DNA of 64,000 nt, from assembly GCA_008973525.1 (NCBI GenBank), contig WACJ01000520.1:868001-932000 (forward strand), written 5' to 3'. Source of the DNA: Stenopsyche tienmushanensis. Its lineage: Eukaryota > Arthropoda > Insecta > Trichoptera > Stenopsychidae. Each line of letters begins with the position of its first letter. Position 1 is the first letter of the stretch. This document shows, piece after piece, positions 53,171-64,000 of the stretch. Under the pieces are notes generated by a model. That model did no database searches, was not told the origin of the DNA, and was given only the letters and a program-made list of their open reading frames with translations. The position numbers and the translations under genes are program-made.

Positions 53171-54968
53171 CCAGTTTTTGTATATCTGGGAGAATGATCG
53201 AAAAATGAAATAGACTGAAACATAAAAATCAGAACCTTAATTAATATTATCGAGTTGGTTGAATACCACTTGTGGAGCCGGTATAAAATGATGGATTATC
53301 AATGCAAACGTATGATATTTTTTGTTCTATTGTGGATTTATAAAGTTTAAAAATAAGGATGTAGCAAGTCCTGGATGGGAGACTAGGAAGGCTGATTGTA
53401 TATAATAGTCCAGATGCAGAAAGATAGATGATGCTATCAGTTGCTGAACCACCTAAATACATTCACACACCAAAGGCACTCGAGAGAAATTGCCTCTTGG
53501 CGTACTTGCCTGCTGCATCGATATATATTTCATACATTTTTCAGCTCTACGAAGATGCATTGCCACTTTCAGATTCCTCCTTTTATTGTGGCCGTTTGAC
53601 CCCGTATTGGAATCGCATTCTTGCCATTATTTCTGAAATGTGATTACATTTCGCCTTTGAACTTCAATATTAAAAGATTTGTCGACTTTATCCCGCGGAT
53701 AAAAATATTTTTTTAAACAACTCCAAGGCATAAAAAGAGGGATAAGAGAACGTCAAAATTTCGCGTTCACGATTCAGTCGTGATTGCTTCCGACGTCCAA
53801 ACGATAAAGCATGAAATAGTGGAAAATGTTTTTATAAAAAGGAAGCGAAAGCATATATTCGAGTTAAAAATATATATTAATGGTCGGAAAAAATGATGCG
53901 CGAATAAGAAAAAATGGGAATAACTCGGAGAGATAAGATTGATTACTGTGCGCGGAACGTACATTAAAATTTATTATACACACTTAAGGGTAGGTCCCGT
54001 AAATAAATACACATCTATTTGTCTCGGTCTGGCGTACGGAGGGGGTCGTTTGTCCTCCAAACCTACCCCTTTGTCTCGCTCTGGCGGCGCCCCGCGCTCG
54101 AATAAATCAAGAGCGCTCTCTCGCATTACGCCCCCGAAAATGCGCCCCCTTGCCAACGCAATAGATGCTCGCTAAGAAAACTCCTAGATCATGCCTGAAT
54201 TATAAAATTACTAGAAATCAGTGCTAAACGACAAACAATTGCAGTATATCGAAAATTTCGAGGCTATGGTGAAAAGTATAATAACGCTTAAACCACATTT
54301 TGAAGTCCGGGTGAATTTCGCAAGACATTCATAAAACTCTACTTCTTTCGAAAAAATGATAAAATACTTAAACCAGCAAAGAGATTTAAACGAAAATTGC
54401 AATTTGCAACAATTTACTATATTTGGCCGATAGGTTACATTTATATATATTTTATATTATTAAAATATTGATAAATGTGTGTACTGTTAACCCTAGAAAG
54501 AAATTCAAATCTATATTAAGTTCGTATGACATTTTTTTCAAGCTAAAGTTACGCCATTCGGACTGTAAAGTGTTTAATTTGATTCATATATTGTGCATTT
54601 GATCAAAATTAATGTTCAAGAACTCTAAGAGTCTTGTAACCCACATATAACACTTAAAAATATATCAATTTATTTTTGCTTAAACAATATTAACATTTTT
54701 TTGCAAAAAAAAAATCATAAAAAAGTAAGAATTATATTTACATAATTCAAAAAGGAACATATTACATATTGAAAATCAGATCACTCAACTTCATATTTTT
54801 GTCCACCCTAATAAATTATTATCAAATATAAAGTAAATGTCATATTTATGGTTGAGTCACTGACAGATTTATTGTCGTTTAACCTTATTTTGCTTCATTT
54901 TATTCCCTATTCATGATACTTTTTAAGATCATTCTAACACGCCTTGTGCAACGTCACTTAGACATATT
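53171..54968. other. Intergenic DNA with a GC-richer patch at about 53430-54190
   Basis: Several overlapping small frames occur in the patch; none is convincing. TTAACCCTAGAAAGA at about 54487 equals the start of the known piggyBac terminal repeat, but no further piggyBac sequence follows. Confidence 0.4.
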
Positions 54969-55046
54969 GTGACGATATATCGGATACTGGGACTTTTTGC
55001 AAGTGTTTACAACGACGACATATTGGCGTCTGGCATTAAAAGGGTC
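54969..55046. repeat. Possible tiny fold-back element end, family F
   Basis: GACGATATATCGGATACTGG followed after 46 bases by TCTGGCATTAAAAGGGTCAA resembles the inverse of the element at 37137-37258 (core CGACGATATATCGT) and the right end of 44711-44790 (TTGGCATTTAAAAGGTCAA). The left end is not found. Confidence 0.4.
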
Positions 55047-55499
55047 AATTACCAAAGGGTTTATTTAATTTTTAGTGAATTAATGGGATATTTATATAAA
55101 AAGAGTGATGGAATTCGTATAATTTTCCGCGAGTCATATTTATATATTTTTAATTACGTTAAAAGCGAGTGTCAGATCACATTTTTTTGGTATTTGAGAG
55201 ACAAAATTAGAGCTAAAATTTTACCTCTATCCGATATTTCGAACCTCCCGCCGGGTTCATGTTCACGAATAAACGGAGTAACAGCAAATCTGGGAGATTG
55301 AAAACATTAATATTTTCAATCGATAGTCTTATAACCTGATTTTGAATAAGTAAATACTGAAACGGCTGTTTAAGAATACCTGATTTAATTCGATGTCATC
55401 GAAAATTTCGCAACTAATTCATAGATGTCTAAAAAATGTTAACCAAAAAATCTTACCCTATTATAACCAAACTTATTATACCTTTGCAACGTTTGAATG

Positions 55500-55687
55500 A
55501 CAAATGAGAAATCGACACATGAAAATTCCTTAGAAATCCCTAGAAAAATCTCTTATGGAGATTGTCTACATCCGATAATAGATATGACATTGCAAGAAGA
55601 AGAATATAATCATATTTGGAAAGCAATCTTTGATATTTGTTATAACCGAGCTAAATTTGAATGCTTAATATACAAGAGATGTTTATA
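55500..55687 (+). repeat. Repeat S copy 1 with a 68-codon open frame
   Basis: ATCCCTAGAAAAATCTCTTA and the following stretch match 60660-60750 (ATCCCTAGAAAGATCTCTAA). The plus frame at 55497-55703 begins MTNEKSTHENSLEIPRKISY; the IPRKIS stretch is kept in the second copy, which is broken by a stop. The repeated and partly conserved frame suggests a relic of a transposon protein, though I do not recognise the family. It abuts the family M end at 55688. Confidence 0.45.
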
Positions 55688-55850
55688 CAGGATATTTCAA
55701 TAAAAGCGCTTATAATTTGTTGAGTTATAGCGGCCATGTTGTTAAAGCAACATTTCTCAAATTTATTGCGAATCATTAAGTAATATATGGCAAATTATAA
55801 TGGAAGATAAAAGTGTTGAATAATGTGTGTTCTACCCATTCATATTTAAA
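55688..55850 (+). mobile_element. Truncated IS630/mariner-type element, family M copy 4
   Basis: TA then CAGGATATTTCAATAAAAGC at 55688 is the family's left end. The next 150 bases (GCGGCCATGTTGTTAAAGCA, GTAATATATGGCAAATTATA) match the left end of the copy at 23760. No right end was found, so only a fragment remains. Confidence 0.8.
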
Positions 55851-58800
55851 TTACTAGAAGTGTTCTTCAATATTTTCAGGATCGTATATTTCATAGTATT
55901 TTGATTATTCATTCACATCAATTAAATTAATGCCTTATATCTCTTTTATTTTGGGTTACACTTTCGTAATGGAATATGATTAAATATTCATCTTCTTGAA
56001 ATAGTGTCTAGACATAGTGAAAAATAAATGATTTGTAGTGTATAGGACGTAAACGTATTCAGCATCGCTACATAAAGGTTATTCAATTATCTCAAAAGAA
56101 AGTCGTAATCCCGGCAAGTGCCGTTTTGATTAAGGCATAAATTGTAAAGTTCGAGGGTCCAGACATCCAGAGACGTCCTCGACACTAAAATTGCCATTGT
56201 GATTGCATGGACCCATCAATTAAGTCCTCGGCTGCGCCTCAGCACTTTCTTCTCGGGTCGCTCGGTGAGGGCTCTTAACTTTTTATTGCCCCCGAGTCTT
56301 GCGCTCGGCTTCGTGTAATTTCAATTATTTTTTCACTAAGTTAAGCAAACATTGACCGTAATCGCATCACACGGCTATCAAGATCCAATTTGATTCGTAA
56401 TCACGGGGCGGAAGCCTCCCGAGGGTGAGCACCAGTTAGGGAGATTATTTCGCTTCCATAAGAACAACTCGTGGGCTATCTGAGCAGCTCGGTTAACAGT
56501 GAAGATTAACTTGGCTTTTGACTCTGCTGCACTCGTATCTTTCTTCCGGGTGCGATAAGGAAATTGAATTCATGGGAAGAAATATCTTAGTGTCTTGCAA
56601 GCCAAAAATAATGATTTCGACCAAGTCACCCAATGAAAAGTATATTAATCTAAGCGTTTGTATGTTTCAATAAACGAAACTAAATCATGTAGAAGATACT
56701 ATTATATTTGAGAAGTAAAAAGTATTTCGTGTATATTGGTAGATATTTTTAGGTATCCTGCACGTTGAACGAGACTCACCCGAGGGTGGGCCAATAAACC
56801 TCCCCCGCCTTACAAATAGCGTTAGTTTAGGATTAATGACGCTGAAACTAGATTATTATTACCGAACAGCGAAAGGGCGACACTTAACTTTACACAATCT
56901 GAGCAAACGCATGAAAAGTTACGTCCTCTAAATAGTTTCCCCAGGATAATCCCGAGACTATTTCAATTTCCCAGGATGCTGCTTGCTCATCCAAAACTAT
57001 GCACTAGCCCAAAGCCACAATGATAATTGTGAAGCCCCACACATATTACCCGGTGAAACTAAATTAGGGATGATCAAATTCAAATTTATTTTTAAATAAA
57101 TAACTCTTCAACCCCCGTTCGCTATTTGGATGCACACGTTCGACCCCCGTAATCCTATCGAGATGCAATTTGCGCATATGTAATCTGATCTTGTTATTGA
57201 CGTTGTTACAATTCTTTGTGTAACACTATCCTGCAGGATGGGATGTGTTTTCGTCCTTTAAATATTCTATGCTGCTAGCATGCGCGTGGCCAAAGGATCA
57301 ATTATGCACAAGTATAACATCCGAAATACGTGACATAAATCGGACTCCCTGGACCGCAGAATCGCGGGTCGCAAAATCGCAATTTAAATTTTTTGTCCAA
57401 AAAATGTTTTTATTCCAACGTACAAAATTGTTCATAGTATAAATATCAGATGGAAAATTCAAGCGCAAAAAATGTTTAAAATACGCAATCAATTTTTAGG
57501 ACGCATTGGCATTAAAAATGTCTTTAACTCAATAGCAGAGATATTTTTTTTGGACGATTCAAGATTAGTGTTTTCAGAAAATATGCTATTTGTGATTTGA
57601 AAGATTACTCAATCCCCCAGTTCCCGCTCAAATGATCATTATGTTAGTTTGATCGTCAAATATCGAATGAAATAAAAGTTGTGGCCTACGAAATAAGCAT
57701 ATGGATTTGCTAGGTGCATTGATAGGATATAAAAAGGTTATTTCTGGAGTAGTGCAAGAGTTAGGTCCCCTGGAGCAGGGCGGCAGCAGGGGCGCGGATG
57801 CAGCGGGTCGCGATCGTTGGGCGGGCCTCGCCCTAATGTAATGTAATGTATGGCGCGGCATTATTTGTTACACATAACACGTTTTACATTAGGCGGCCGC
57901 TGACGGCGCGCGGCTCCGCCCCCGGGTGACTAATTTGGGGATTAAACAGTTTTGCAACTCAATTTGTATTCGCCCGGGGCTGCTCGTTCGCCATAGCAAC
58001 GACAATTTTTCCGTACCCTCTGATTCACCAAAAATCTGCATTCGCCCTCGCCGAAGCTGCTGGCTGCTGCGACGATCTTGCCTGCTCGATGGCTTCCACT
58101 CTTGGATATCGGGAATATGTCACCATGCAAAGATTTTGATTGTCAGATCAGTATGTCTTCTCTGCTTATCAATATGTGAGAATTTGCTCCGGAAGAGGAA
58201 GAAATTAACGGGGGATCACGATTAACGGCATATGCGGAATTCCTCATCAACGGGTTAATAAACAGTAATTATTTTGCCTAAATTCGTGGCCAGGTCTTAT
58301 GGTTATATAAAACATTTAAATGCTGAATTTTTATTTTTATAGCGTTCCGACGGACACACTGACGACAAACAACGCATATTGTTTTTTATCAATGTAATCG
58401 TTAAGACTATTTGTTCGTATTTATTTAGTGGCATGTTATGGATGCCATAATGATATTTTTATCGGATTCGAATGCTTTTTTTGCCGGAGCCTCCCTCAAA
58501 TTTATGTATTTATTTTGGCGACCCGCCTCACGTTTAACATTGTGTATTTGAATATATTGTGGAAAATGTTGCAAGTTTCCTTCTTCGTTCGGGAGGGTTA
58601 GGAGTGGCCGCACCAGGATTTGGCCGGCTCACCGCCAAGGTCATTAAGGACCATTATCCTCCGCGTTTAATACAACTTACGCTCCTCTCGTCTCCATTTG
58701 CATGATTACTTTTCTTTTGTGCAGACTCACTTTTTCCGTTTTATTATTTTTTTATTGCCCCTCCCCTCTGGCACTCATTTGTAGCGCCCTCCTCATCGCG

Positions 58801-59099
58801 CCTCTTAAATAATGCGATCCTGTCGTGTTTTCCTTTTTTTTCGCCGTCAATTGAATTAATTCGCGTACATAGTCGGCGCGCACAGCTCATTGGATTGCTT
58901 TTTTACGAGAGTCATATATATTTTTATTTTTAAAATTTAAAGGAGGAAGACAGATCGATGTGCACGTTTCTCAAATTGCGTAGGTTTATTATTTAAAATT
59001 AAAATTAATTGAGATTGATGTGACCATGTATTGCGCAGTTTTCCCCCCCTATGAAGATGCACTGTCTTTAAATGCTTCCAAAAACCATTTAATATATTA
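55851..59099. other. Gene-free stretch, largely GC-richer (about 56060-58900)
   Basis: This is the longest run of moderately GC-rich non-repeat DNA in the window. Small frames (57245-57442, 57628-57861, 57926-58225, 58425-58613) overlap on both strands and match nothing known. ATGTA(ATGTA) repeats near 57837 are a short tandem. Candidate regulatory or non-coding transcribed DNA. Confidence 0.4.
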
Positions 59100-59309
59100 G
59101 GGGGATCCAAAAGTATTCACGTATTAAAATTATATACAGCATTATAAAATATAATTCCCTTAATTATTCAACACATTTTTCCATCGCGTTGGCAGTCATT
59201 CGATCGTTTTTTGTAAAAAAATTCTGACTTATTAGCAAAAAACGAATTTAAATACATTTCCACTTCAGCTGTATTTTTTAATCGTTTTCCTTCTGTACAC
59301 TTAAAACTT

Positions 59310-59700
59310 TTTTGTGCGGTAGATGCGTTCCGCCGAAAATCGCACAAAAAAAGCTATGACTTACATAGAAAAAGTGAAGATGCGTTCCGTTGCGTTGGAT
59401 TTTAAAAATCGCATAACTTTGAAACAGCTACATAAAATATATCCAAAATCGCACAAAAAAAGTTAATAAAAAAAACATGAAAACAATAAGGCAATTAAAA
59501 AATCCACCAGCATATGTAATTTACACAGTCCAAAACAATAATTTTTTTCCAAATTTCGGTTAATGTTGAGGATTTATTTTCTATGTTATCCAAAATATCT
59601 CGATGCGTACATTTTATAAAATTTTAAAAAATCACTTTAAAAAAACCGCATAACTTCGAAATCGCACAAAAACAGTCGCACAAAAAGAGGTTTGTGTGTA
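59310..59700. repeat. Cluster of ATCGCACAAAAA motifs
   Basis: CGCACAAAAA occurs four times (about 59339, 59449, 59664, 59676), together with GATGCGTTCCG twice (about 59324 and 59382). The spacing is irregular, so this is not a simple tandem array. It lies inside the mariner copy at 59100-61346. Confidence 0.55.
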
Positions 59701-59837
59701 TATTTCTATATAATCCATACAAACTTAAAAATCTAATAAATATGAGCCGCTAAGGTTTAAAAAAAATAAAAAATTTAGAGCATCAATGTGCTTTAATTAG
59801 ACGTTTGTTTATTTCCGGATGTAATGTGTAAATTCTA

Positions 59838-60470
59838 ATCAAAAATTTTGAAAAAACATTTTTTTTTTACATATTTTTAAATTTTAGAAGTTTTATAATA
59901 TATCATCTTATTCCAAACTTTAATTATTTACGGAGTTATAGCTATTTTAGTGACGCAGCAAATAAGCCGGTATCAGAATGAATTCTTCAAGCGCTTTTTT
60001 CAGCACGGTTGACATGATATCTCAAGTTTTAATTAACTGACTTACTTCAAATTTGTAAAAAAGTCTTTGCTATTTAACCTTCTATTGTGTCTACCAGATT
60101 TATGTCAAAAAATTATTTTTAGCTATTTTAAAATAATTAAAACTGTGAAAGTTGACAAAAAACTTTTTTTAAACAATCGCCATTTTGTGAAAATAAAACT
60201 GTTTTTATTCTTTGAGGTAAGAACTATAGAAGCATCTTTATTAATTAGGATTTTTTTAATTTTAAATGACTATAAGAGTTGAAATCGTGTCAACCAAGAT
60301 ACGCTTTTTTACCCCTTACATTTTACCAGCCTATAACTATTTTTATTTTTTATTTATTCTGAAAATGTCAATAAATATCTGGTAAAAAAATGTATGTTAA
60401 AAATATTTATGTTTTTTTTTTATGAACATGAAAAAACATCCAAAATTTGTCTCTACATTAGAACACCCTT
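59838..60470 (+). repeat. AT-rich interspersed repeat, family X, copy 5
   Basis: Plus-oriented copy starting ATCAAAAATTTTGAAAAAAC and carrying GAGTTATAGCTATTTTAGTG, ACGGTTGACATGATATCTCA and GAAATCGTGTCAACCAAGAT. It ends CCAAAATTTGTCTCTACATTAGAACACCC, a changed form of the right end of copy 3. Its place inside the mariner copy shows that it arrived later or that the mariner split it. Confidence 0.7.
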
Positions 60471-60639
60471 AAGCTTAACGTAACCATTTGGTAACGACAA
60501 ACACCATCTATTATTTTTCTAACCAATTAATTAATTATTTACCATACTTAATTATATAAGGCTTTGTATAATCTTTCACTGTCTAAAAATGCTCATAAAT
60601 AAATAATCATATTATAATTTAAATATTCGTGGAACTTAA

Positions 60640-60790
60640 TAGAAAACCGCTCCATAAAATCATCCATCCCTAGAAAGATCTCTAATGAAGATTATCTATG
60701 TCTAATCATATGGATATAGCAAAAATAAGAAGTATTCACAAGCTATGGTCATGAAAATATCAACCAAGAGCAAATAAAGCTTTATCTGTG
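60640..60790 (+). repeat. Repeat S copy 2
   Basis: ATCCCTAGAAAGATCTCTAA and following bases match 55530-55620. In the matching frame the IPRKIS piece is kept, but a stop follows soon after. Confidence 0.5.
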
Positions 60791-61346
60791 TTGAAATTAG
60801 GGATTCTTTTCGAGAAAGCCGTTAATTTTTTCTTCATATATAACCACCGATTAAAATGCTATTCAAAAGGGACTATTTTTTATATTGTCAAGAAGTTGTG
60901 TTCAGTCAAGTTTTTTGTTATTCATCCTATTCGTTTCGTTGCCATAGATATGACTCGATTTGAGATTTTAGTGCATGATTATCAAATTCGAAGATCCCCC
61001 ATTCTCGTTTCATCCCTTAAGCTTTTATTGCCAGGTTTAAATTTCAGGAACCAATATTAACAACTGTGGAGTATTGCTACTTCATCATAAACATCTTTGA
61101 GTGTTTTATTGGCTTTTGGTTCCAACTCAAATTTTAAAAAAATATTCAATACCACATGAGGACTTTGACAATTTCGGGTCTGAAAAATTTACCCTTAACA
61201 ATAAAAAAAATCTGTTCCACAAAAATAAAGTTAAATAATAGTTCTACAAAAAAAAATACTTATAAAGATGTTTCCATCGTTGTGTCTGCATCCAAAATAT
61301 GTTGAAACATTAGATTTTAAAATGTTCGAATACTTTCGGGTCCCCA

Positions 61347-62684
61347 TAATATGAGCGTGTAATTAAATTTATTTTTTCCGATAATACATATTCATATTGA
61401 CAAAATTGCATAGCATCTATATAACATCATTTAAAAACGAATTTCTTTAATCATGATGGTTTCAACAGCATTTGACGCTGCTTCATCGCACACATTCGCC
61501 TGTTCGTACATATTGTGAATAAATTATTATGATACAATTTGCATAAATTTAAATCATTTGAATAATTAGAATAGTTAGGATGACTGTTTGGAAGACGACG
61601 CAGTAATACCTGAAACGACATTCGTGAGCTCAGGAGTGAATAATCCTTTTATCCTAGTCTCTAATTGTTCATTTGAAGGCACGACTATACACCTTGACTC
61701 TCTAAACAACCGAATTTTGTCTAAGATTTAGAACGGTACATTCACACTGAAAATACAGGATGTTACACTTCTTACGGCGCCATAATAATTAATCAATTGC
61801 CATATAAATCTGTATGAATTCATCGAATATCATCCGATGGCGATAATGCGTCCATACATCGCGCAATACTTGATTTTCATCTCCGAGATCATAACTCAAT
61901 TAAAAATGTATATATTGCAATAATAAATTACAAACTCAAAATAGACTGCTCCTTCTTAATGTAACCTTAATGAGAAGCAATAGATAGTGGCGGAACCTTC
62001 TTAGCTAACGAAGTACGAACGCTTTCTCGAAGAAAACACGAAAGGGGAGAGTTTGCTAAATTATACCAAGAATAATTTGCCACTTTGTTTGAATAAATTT
62101 TGAATTTTTTTTTTGAATCATTAGAATTTATTTTTGAACACTTTGTAAAATTGTAAAATATTAATTATTATGATTGGAATTATTTATTTCATAAATATGA
62201 ATTGCTAGACAAATTTGTCTCCATTTAATCTATATCTGTTTCCAGTTTGTATTTAAACTCTTTTCTAAATTAAGTATTACCTAATGTTTTAAGAACATTT
62301 AATGTATTATGTGTAAAATGTGTGTTAGATCCTGGACTCTTAATGTAAAGAGTTGAGTTCAAATCCATCCATCCATCCAAGTAAATATTTCACCATATTA
62401 ATATATCTAATACAGCTTAAGGTTAATTCCCTGAATTTTTAATATAATGATGATTGTGCAAAACACGTTAAAATGTATTTTTACTCAAACTTATTTATTT
62501 AACATATATTAAAATCAATCTATTTTATTTTTCATTACCCATTATTCTAATATATTTCCATCTATCGACTTTCGCATGCACATTCATTATCCCTCAAGAT
62601 CTTCTGGGGTTTTATCACAGAAGCTAGTACTTACGATGATGAAATACAGTTTCCTTATTAATATCTATATTTTATAATACCTAT
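61347..62684. other. AT-rich intergenic DNA with an ATCC microsatellite
   Basis: (ATCC)4 at 62363-62378. A string resembling a tRNA-Lys anticodon loop and T-loop precedes it (62330-62366), but no stems form. Nothing else is recognised. Confidence 0.45.
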
Positions 62685-62835
62685 ACTTCGTTATATGGCC
62701 GCTTTTATAAGGTATTTTTTCGATTTACGGTCCAAAATTTTCGTTATACGCCCAAATACCACTATACTATTGGTGATCTTCTGTTTCAGCTTCTACGTTA
62801 TATGGATTTTCGATTTATGGCCATTTTTTTTCGGG
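62685..62835 (+). repeat. Degenerate short repeats of a TTCGTTATATGGCC motif
   Basis: Five related strings occur in 150 bases: CTTCGTTATATGGCCGC, TTCGATTTACGGTCC, TTCGTTATACGCCCA, TACGTTATATGG and TTCGATTTATGGCCA. Such sub-terminal repeats are known at ends of some pogo/Tigger-type elements; no partner end was found. The open frame at 62695-62886 is a by-product of the repeats. Confidence 0.5.
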
Positions 62836-62885
62836 ATGTATTTAGGCTGTAAAGTGAGTTATGGTTGTAAATTAATTTATAAATA

Positions 62886-64000
62886 ATGATCTATAGTGCT
62901 TTAAATTTCTATTATGTATTTTTAAAATAATGGAATAATTTGCAATCATGTAATATTTTAGTGGCGCGTATACCTGTCGATAAAGTCAAGATTGATAATG
63001 TGTTTGATGTTATCCCTTTAACCCAGCTTAAACATTTCGATAAAAGATCTATTTTTAGTTCTTCCCGATCGGCTGCCTCCACGCATTCCTCGAGCCTCAT
63101 CCCATTCCTGTCCACGCAGACTCTGGCTTCCCATTAGTTATGCCTGATTGTGGTTATATAACACGCATCGATGTCGATCGATGGACGCGCCTTAAGAAAG
63201 TCATCGATCAACTTCAGCGGCCATTTTTCCGCCGAAAAATGCACTCAAAAAAATAATAAAAAATCACATAGTACAGCACAAAGGTTGTGTCTTAAGATGG
63301 CATCTCTGTGTATATATGTGTAAGTGGTGTTGGTAATAAAACATGAGTGAACCAAATGTATCCGTGTTTCCCCGATCCGGTTGCTCGCTCTCTTCCGTTG
63401 CCATTCACATAATTAACTTGCCTTATTCCACCTCTGAGGCATTAAAGGCTCTACCGCGCGTTCTGCCTTTACACAAATATCTATTCCATCTCCTCCTCCG
63501 AGGGTTTCTCCACAATCAGTTCCCTGCGAAATTATAGAGTTTCACGAGCCCGAGATGTACACTCGTGTACCGGGGCAAAGTCGCACTTAACTCGGCACGC
63601 CGGAAGATTTCCATTTCTTGTGGATTGTAATTATTCGATTACACTTAAGCCTTCGGCTCCCGGGGATTATTGGGGAAACTTCAGTATTCAAATCAATGGA
63701 GCAAAACAAACCCACCGACGATGTTTGACAATAATTATTTCCACTACAGCTTCGCCCGCAACCTATCACAATTACGGGTTGCAAAATTATATTTTCCACA
63801 TGGAAACGGCATAATAGTTGGGGACGACCCCCGTAGCAACTTTTATATTCAAATTTATTTCACGTTGCTATTTACAAATTTACTTTGCTACCCCTCTTAG
63901 TTTCGGCGCAATAAGAAAATTGCTTAAAATTTCATAAAATAAGCTCAGTAGTAAGGCGCCGAATTGCCGCGACTAAATATTCAAATCAGGAACAGGACTG
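62886..64000. other. Right-hand end, GC-richer, no gene recognised
   Basis: Open frames at 62912-63137 (both strands), 63343-63537 and 63587-63900 (both strands) overlap and have no known domain. The GC-richer composition from about 63000 to the window end may mark regulatory DNA or the start of another locus beyond the window. Confidence 0.4.

Larger units (their letters stand above)
59100..61346 (-). mobile_element. Mariner family A, copy 3, with nested repeat
   Basis: TA precedes GGGGGATCCAAAAGTATTCA at 59100; the right end is TGTTCGAATACTTTCGGGTC plus CCCA at 61346. The segment 61110-60900 matches 41340-41110 of copy 1 and encodes, on the minus strand, a broken N-terminal transposase region. 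The 2.2-kb span is explained by insertions: repeat X copy 5 at 59838-60470, repeat S copy 2 at about 60640-60790, and an A-rich stretch with several CGCACAAAAA motifs. No working transposase remains. The two ends may also belong to two fused copies. Confidence 0.7.

Noticed and set aside
62330..62378. tRNA-Lys-like string (GACTCTTAAT then GTTCAAATCC)
   Set aside because: Loops resemble tRNA-Lys but the stems do not pair; at most a remnant of a tRNA-derived SINE.
62695..62886. 63-codon hydrophobic frame that looks like a membrane protein
   Set aside because: It is the translation of T-rich degenerate repeats.

Overview
The window is AT-rich animal DNA (many poly-A/T runs, few long open frames), almost certainly from an arthropod and probably an insect. 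Two things point that way: an insect-like Pitx homeobox gene, and a dense load of decayed Tc1/mariner, IS630-like, pogo and piggyBac-like DNA transposons. The species cannot be settled from the sequence. A crustacean such as a copepod is not excluded.

Only one protein-coding gene can be supported. It is the 3' part of Pitx (Ptx1 in flies), a K50 paired-type homeodomain transcription factor on the + strand. One exon (3269-3516) carries an N-terminal linker and homeodomain residues 1-46. A 17.9-kb intron follows, and the last exon (21410-22006) carries homeodomain residues 47-60, the C-terminal region and the OAR motif. The first exon or exons lie before the window or were not recognised. The splice junction between homeodomain residues 46 and 47 is the classic site for paired-type homeobox genes.

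The region from about 22.1 to 64 kb looks like a gene desert downstream of Pitx. It alternates between AT-rich stretches full of transposon relics and several GC-richer patches without convincing reading frames. Those patches are candidate regulatory DNA or non-coding transcripts, but only their composition is visible here.

The mobile DNA falls into families that could be matched within the window: (1) a mariner family with ends like GGGGACCCGAAAGTATTCG (three copies, one with another repeat nested in it); (2) an IS630/mariner family with ends like CAGGGTATTTCAATAAGAACGC (four copies); (3) two mariner relics in the Pitx intron; (4) two relics sharing a SDE(A/T)HFTMDGF motif; (5) two short mariner deletion derivatives with intact inverted repeats and TA target sites; (6) a decayed pogo/Tigger element; (7) a five-copy AT-rich repeat of about 0.5-0.6 kb with no visible protein; (8) tiny fold-back elements with TTAACCCTTT-like ends and palindromic cores. 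No RNA gene, CRISPR array or operon was found, and I see no clear new biological system. The most unusual items are the tiny fold-back family, an open 39-codon extension behind the Pitx stop, a cluster of CACGTG E-boxes, and a TATA-led small reading frame in the Pitx intron.
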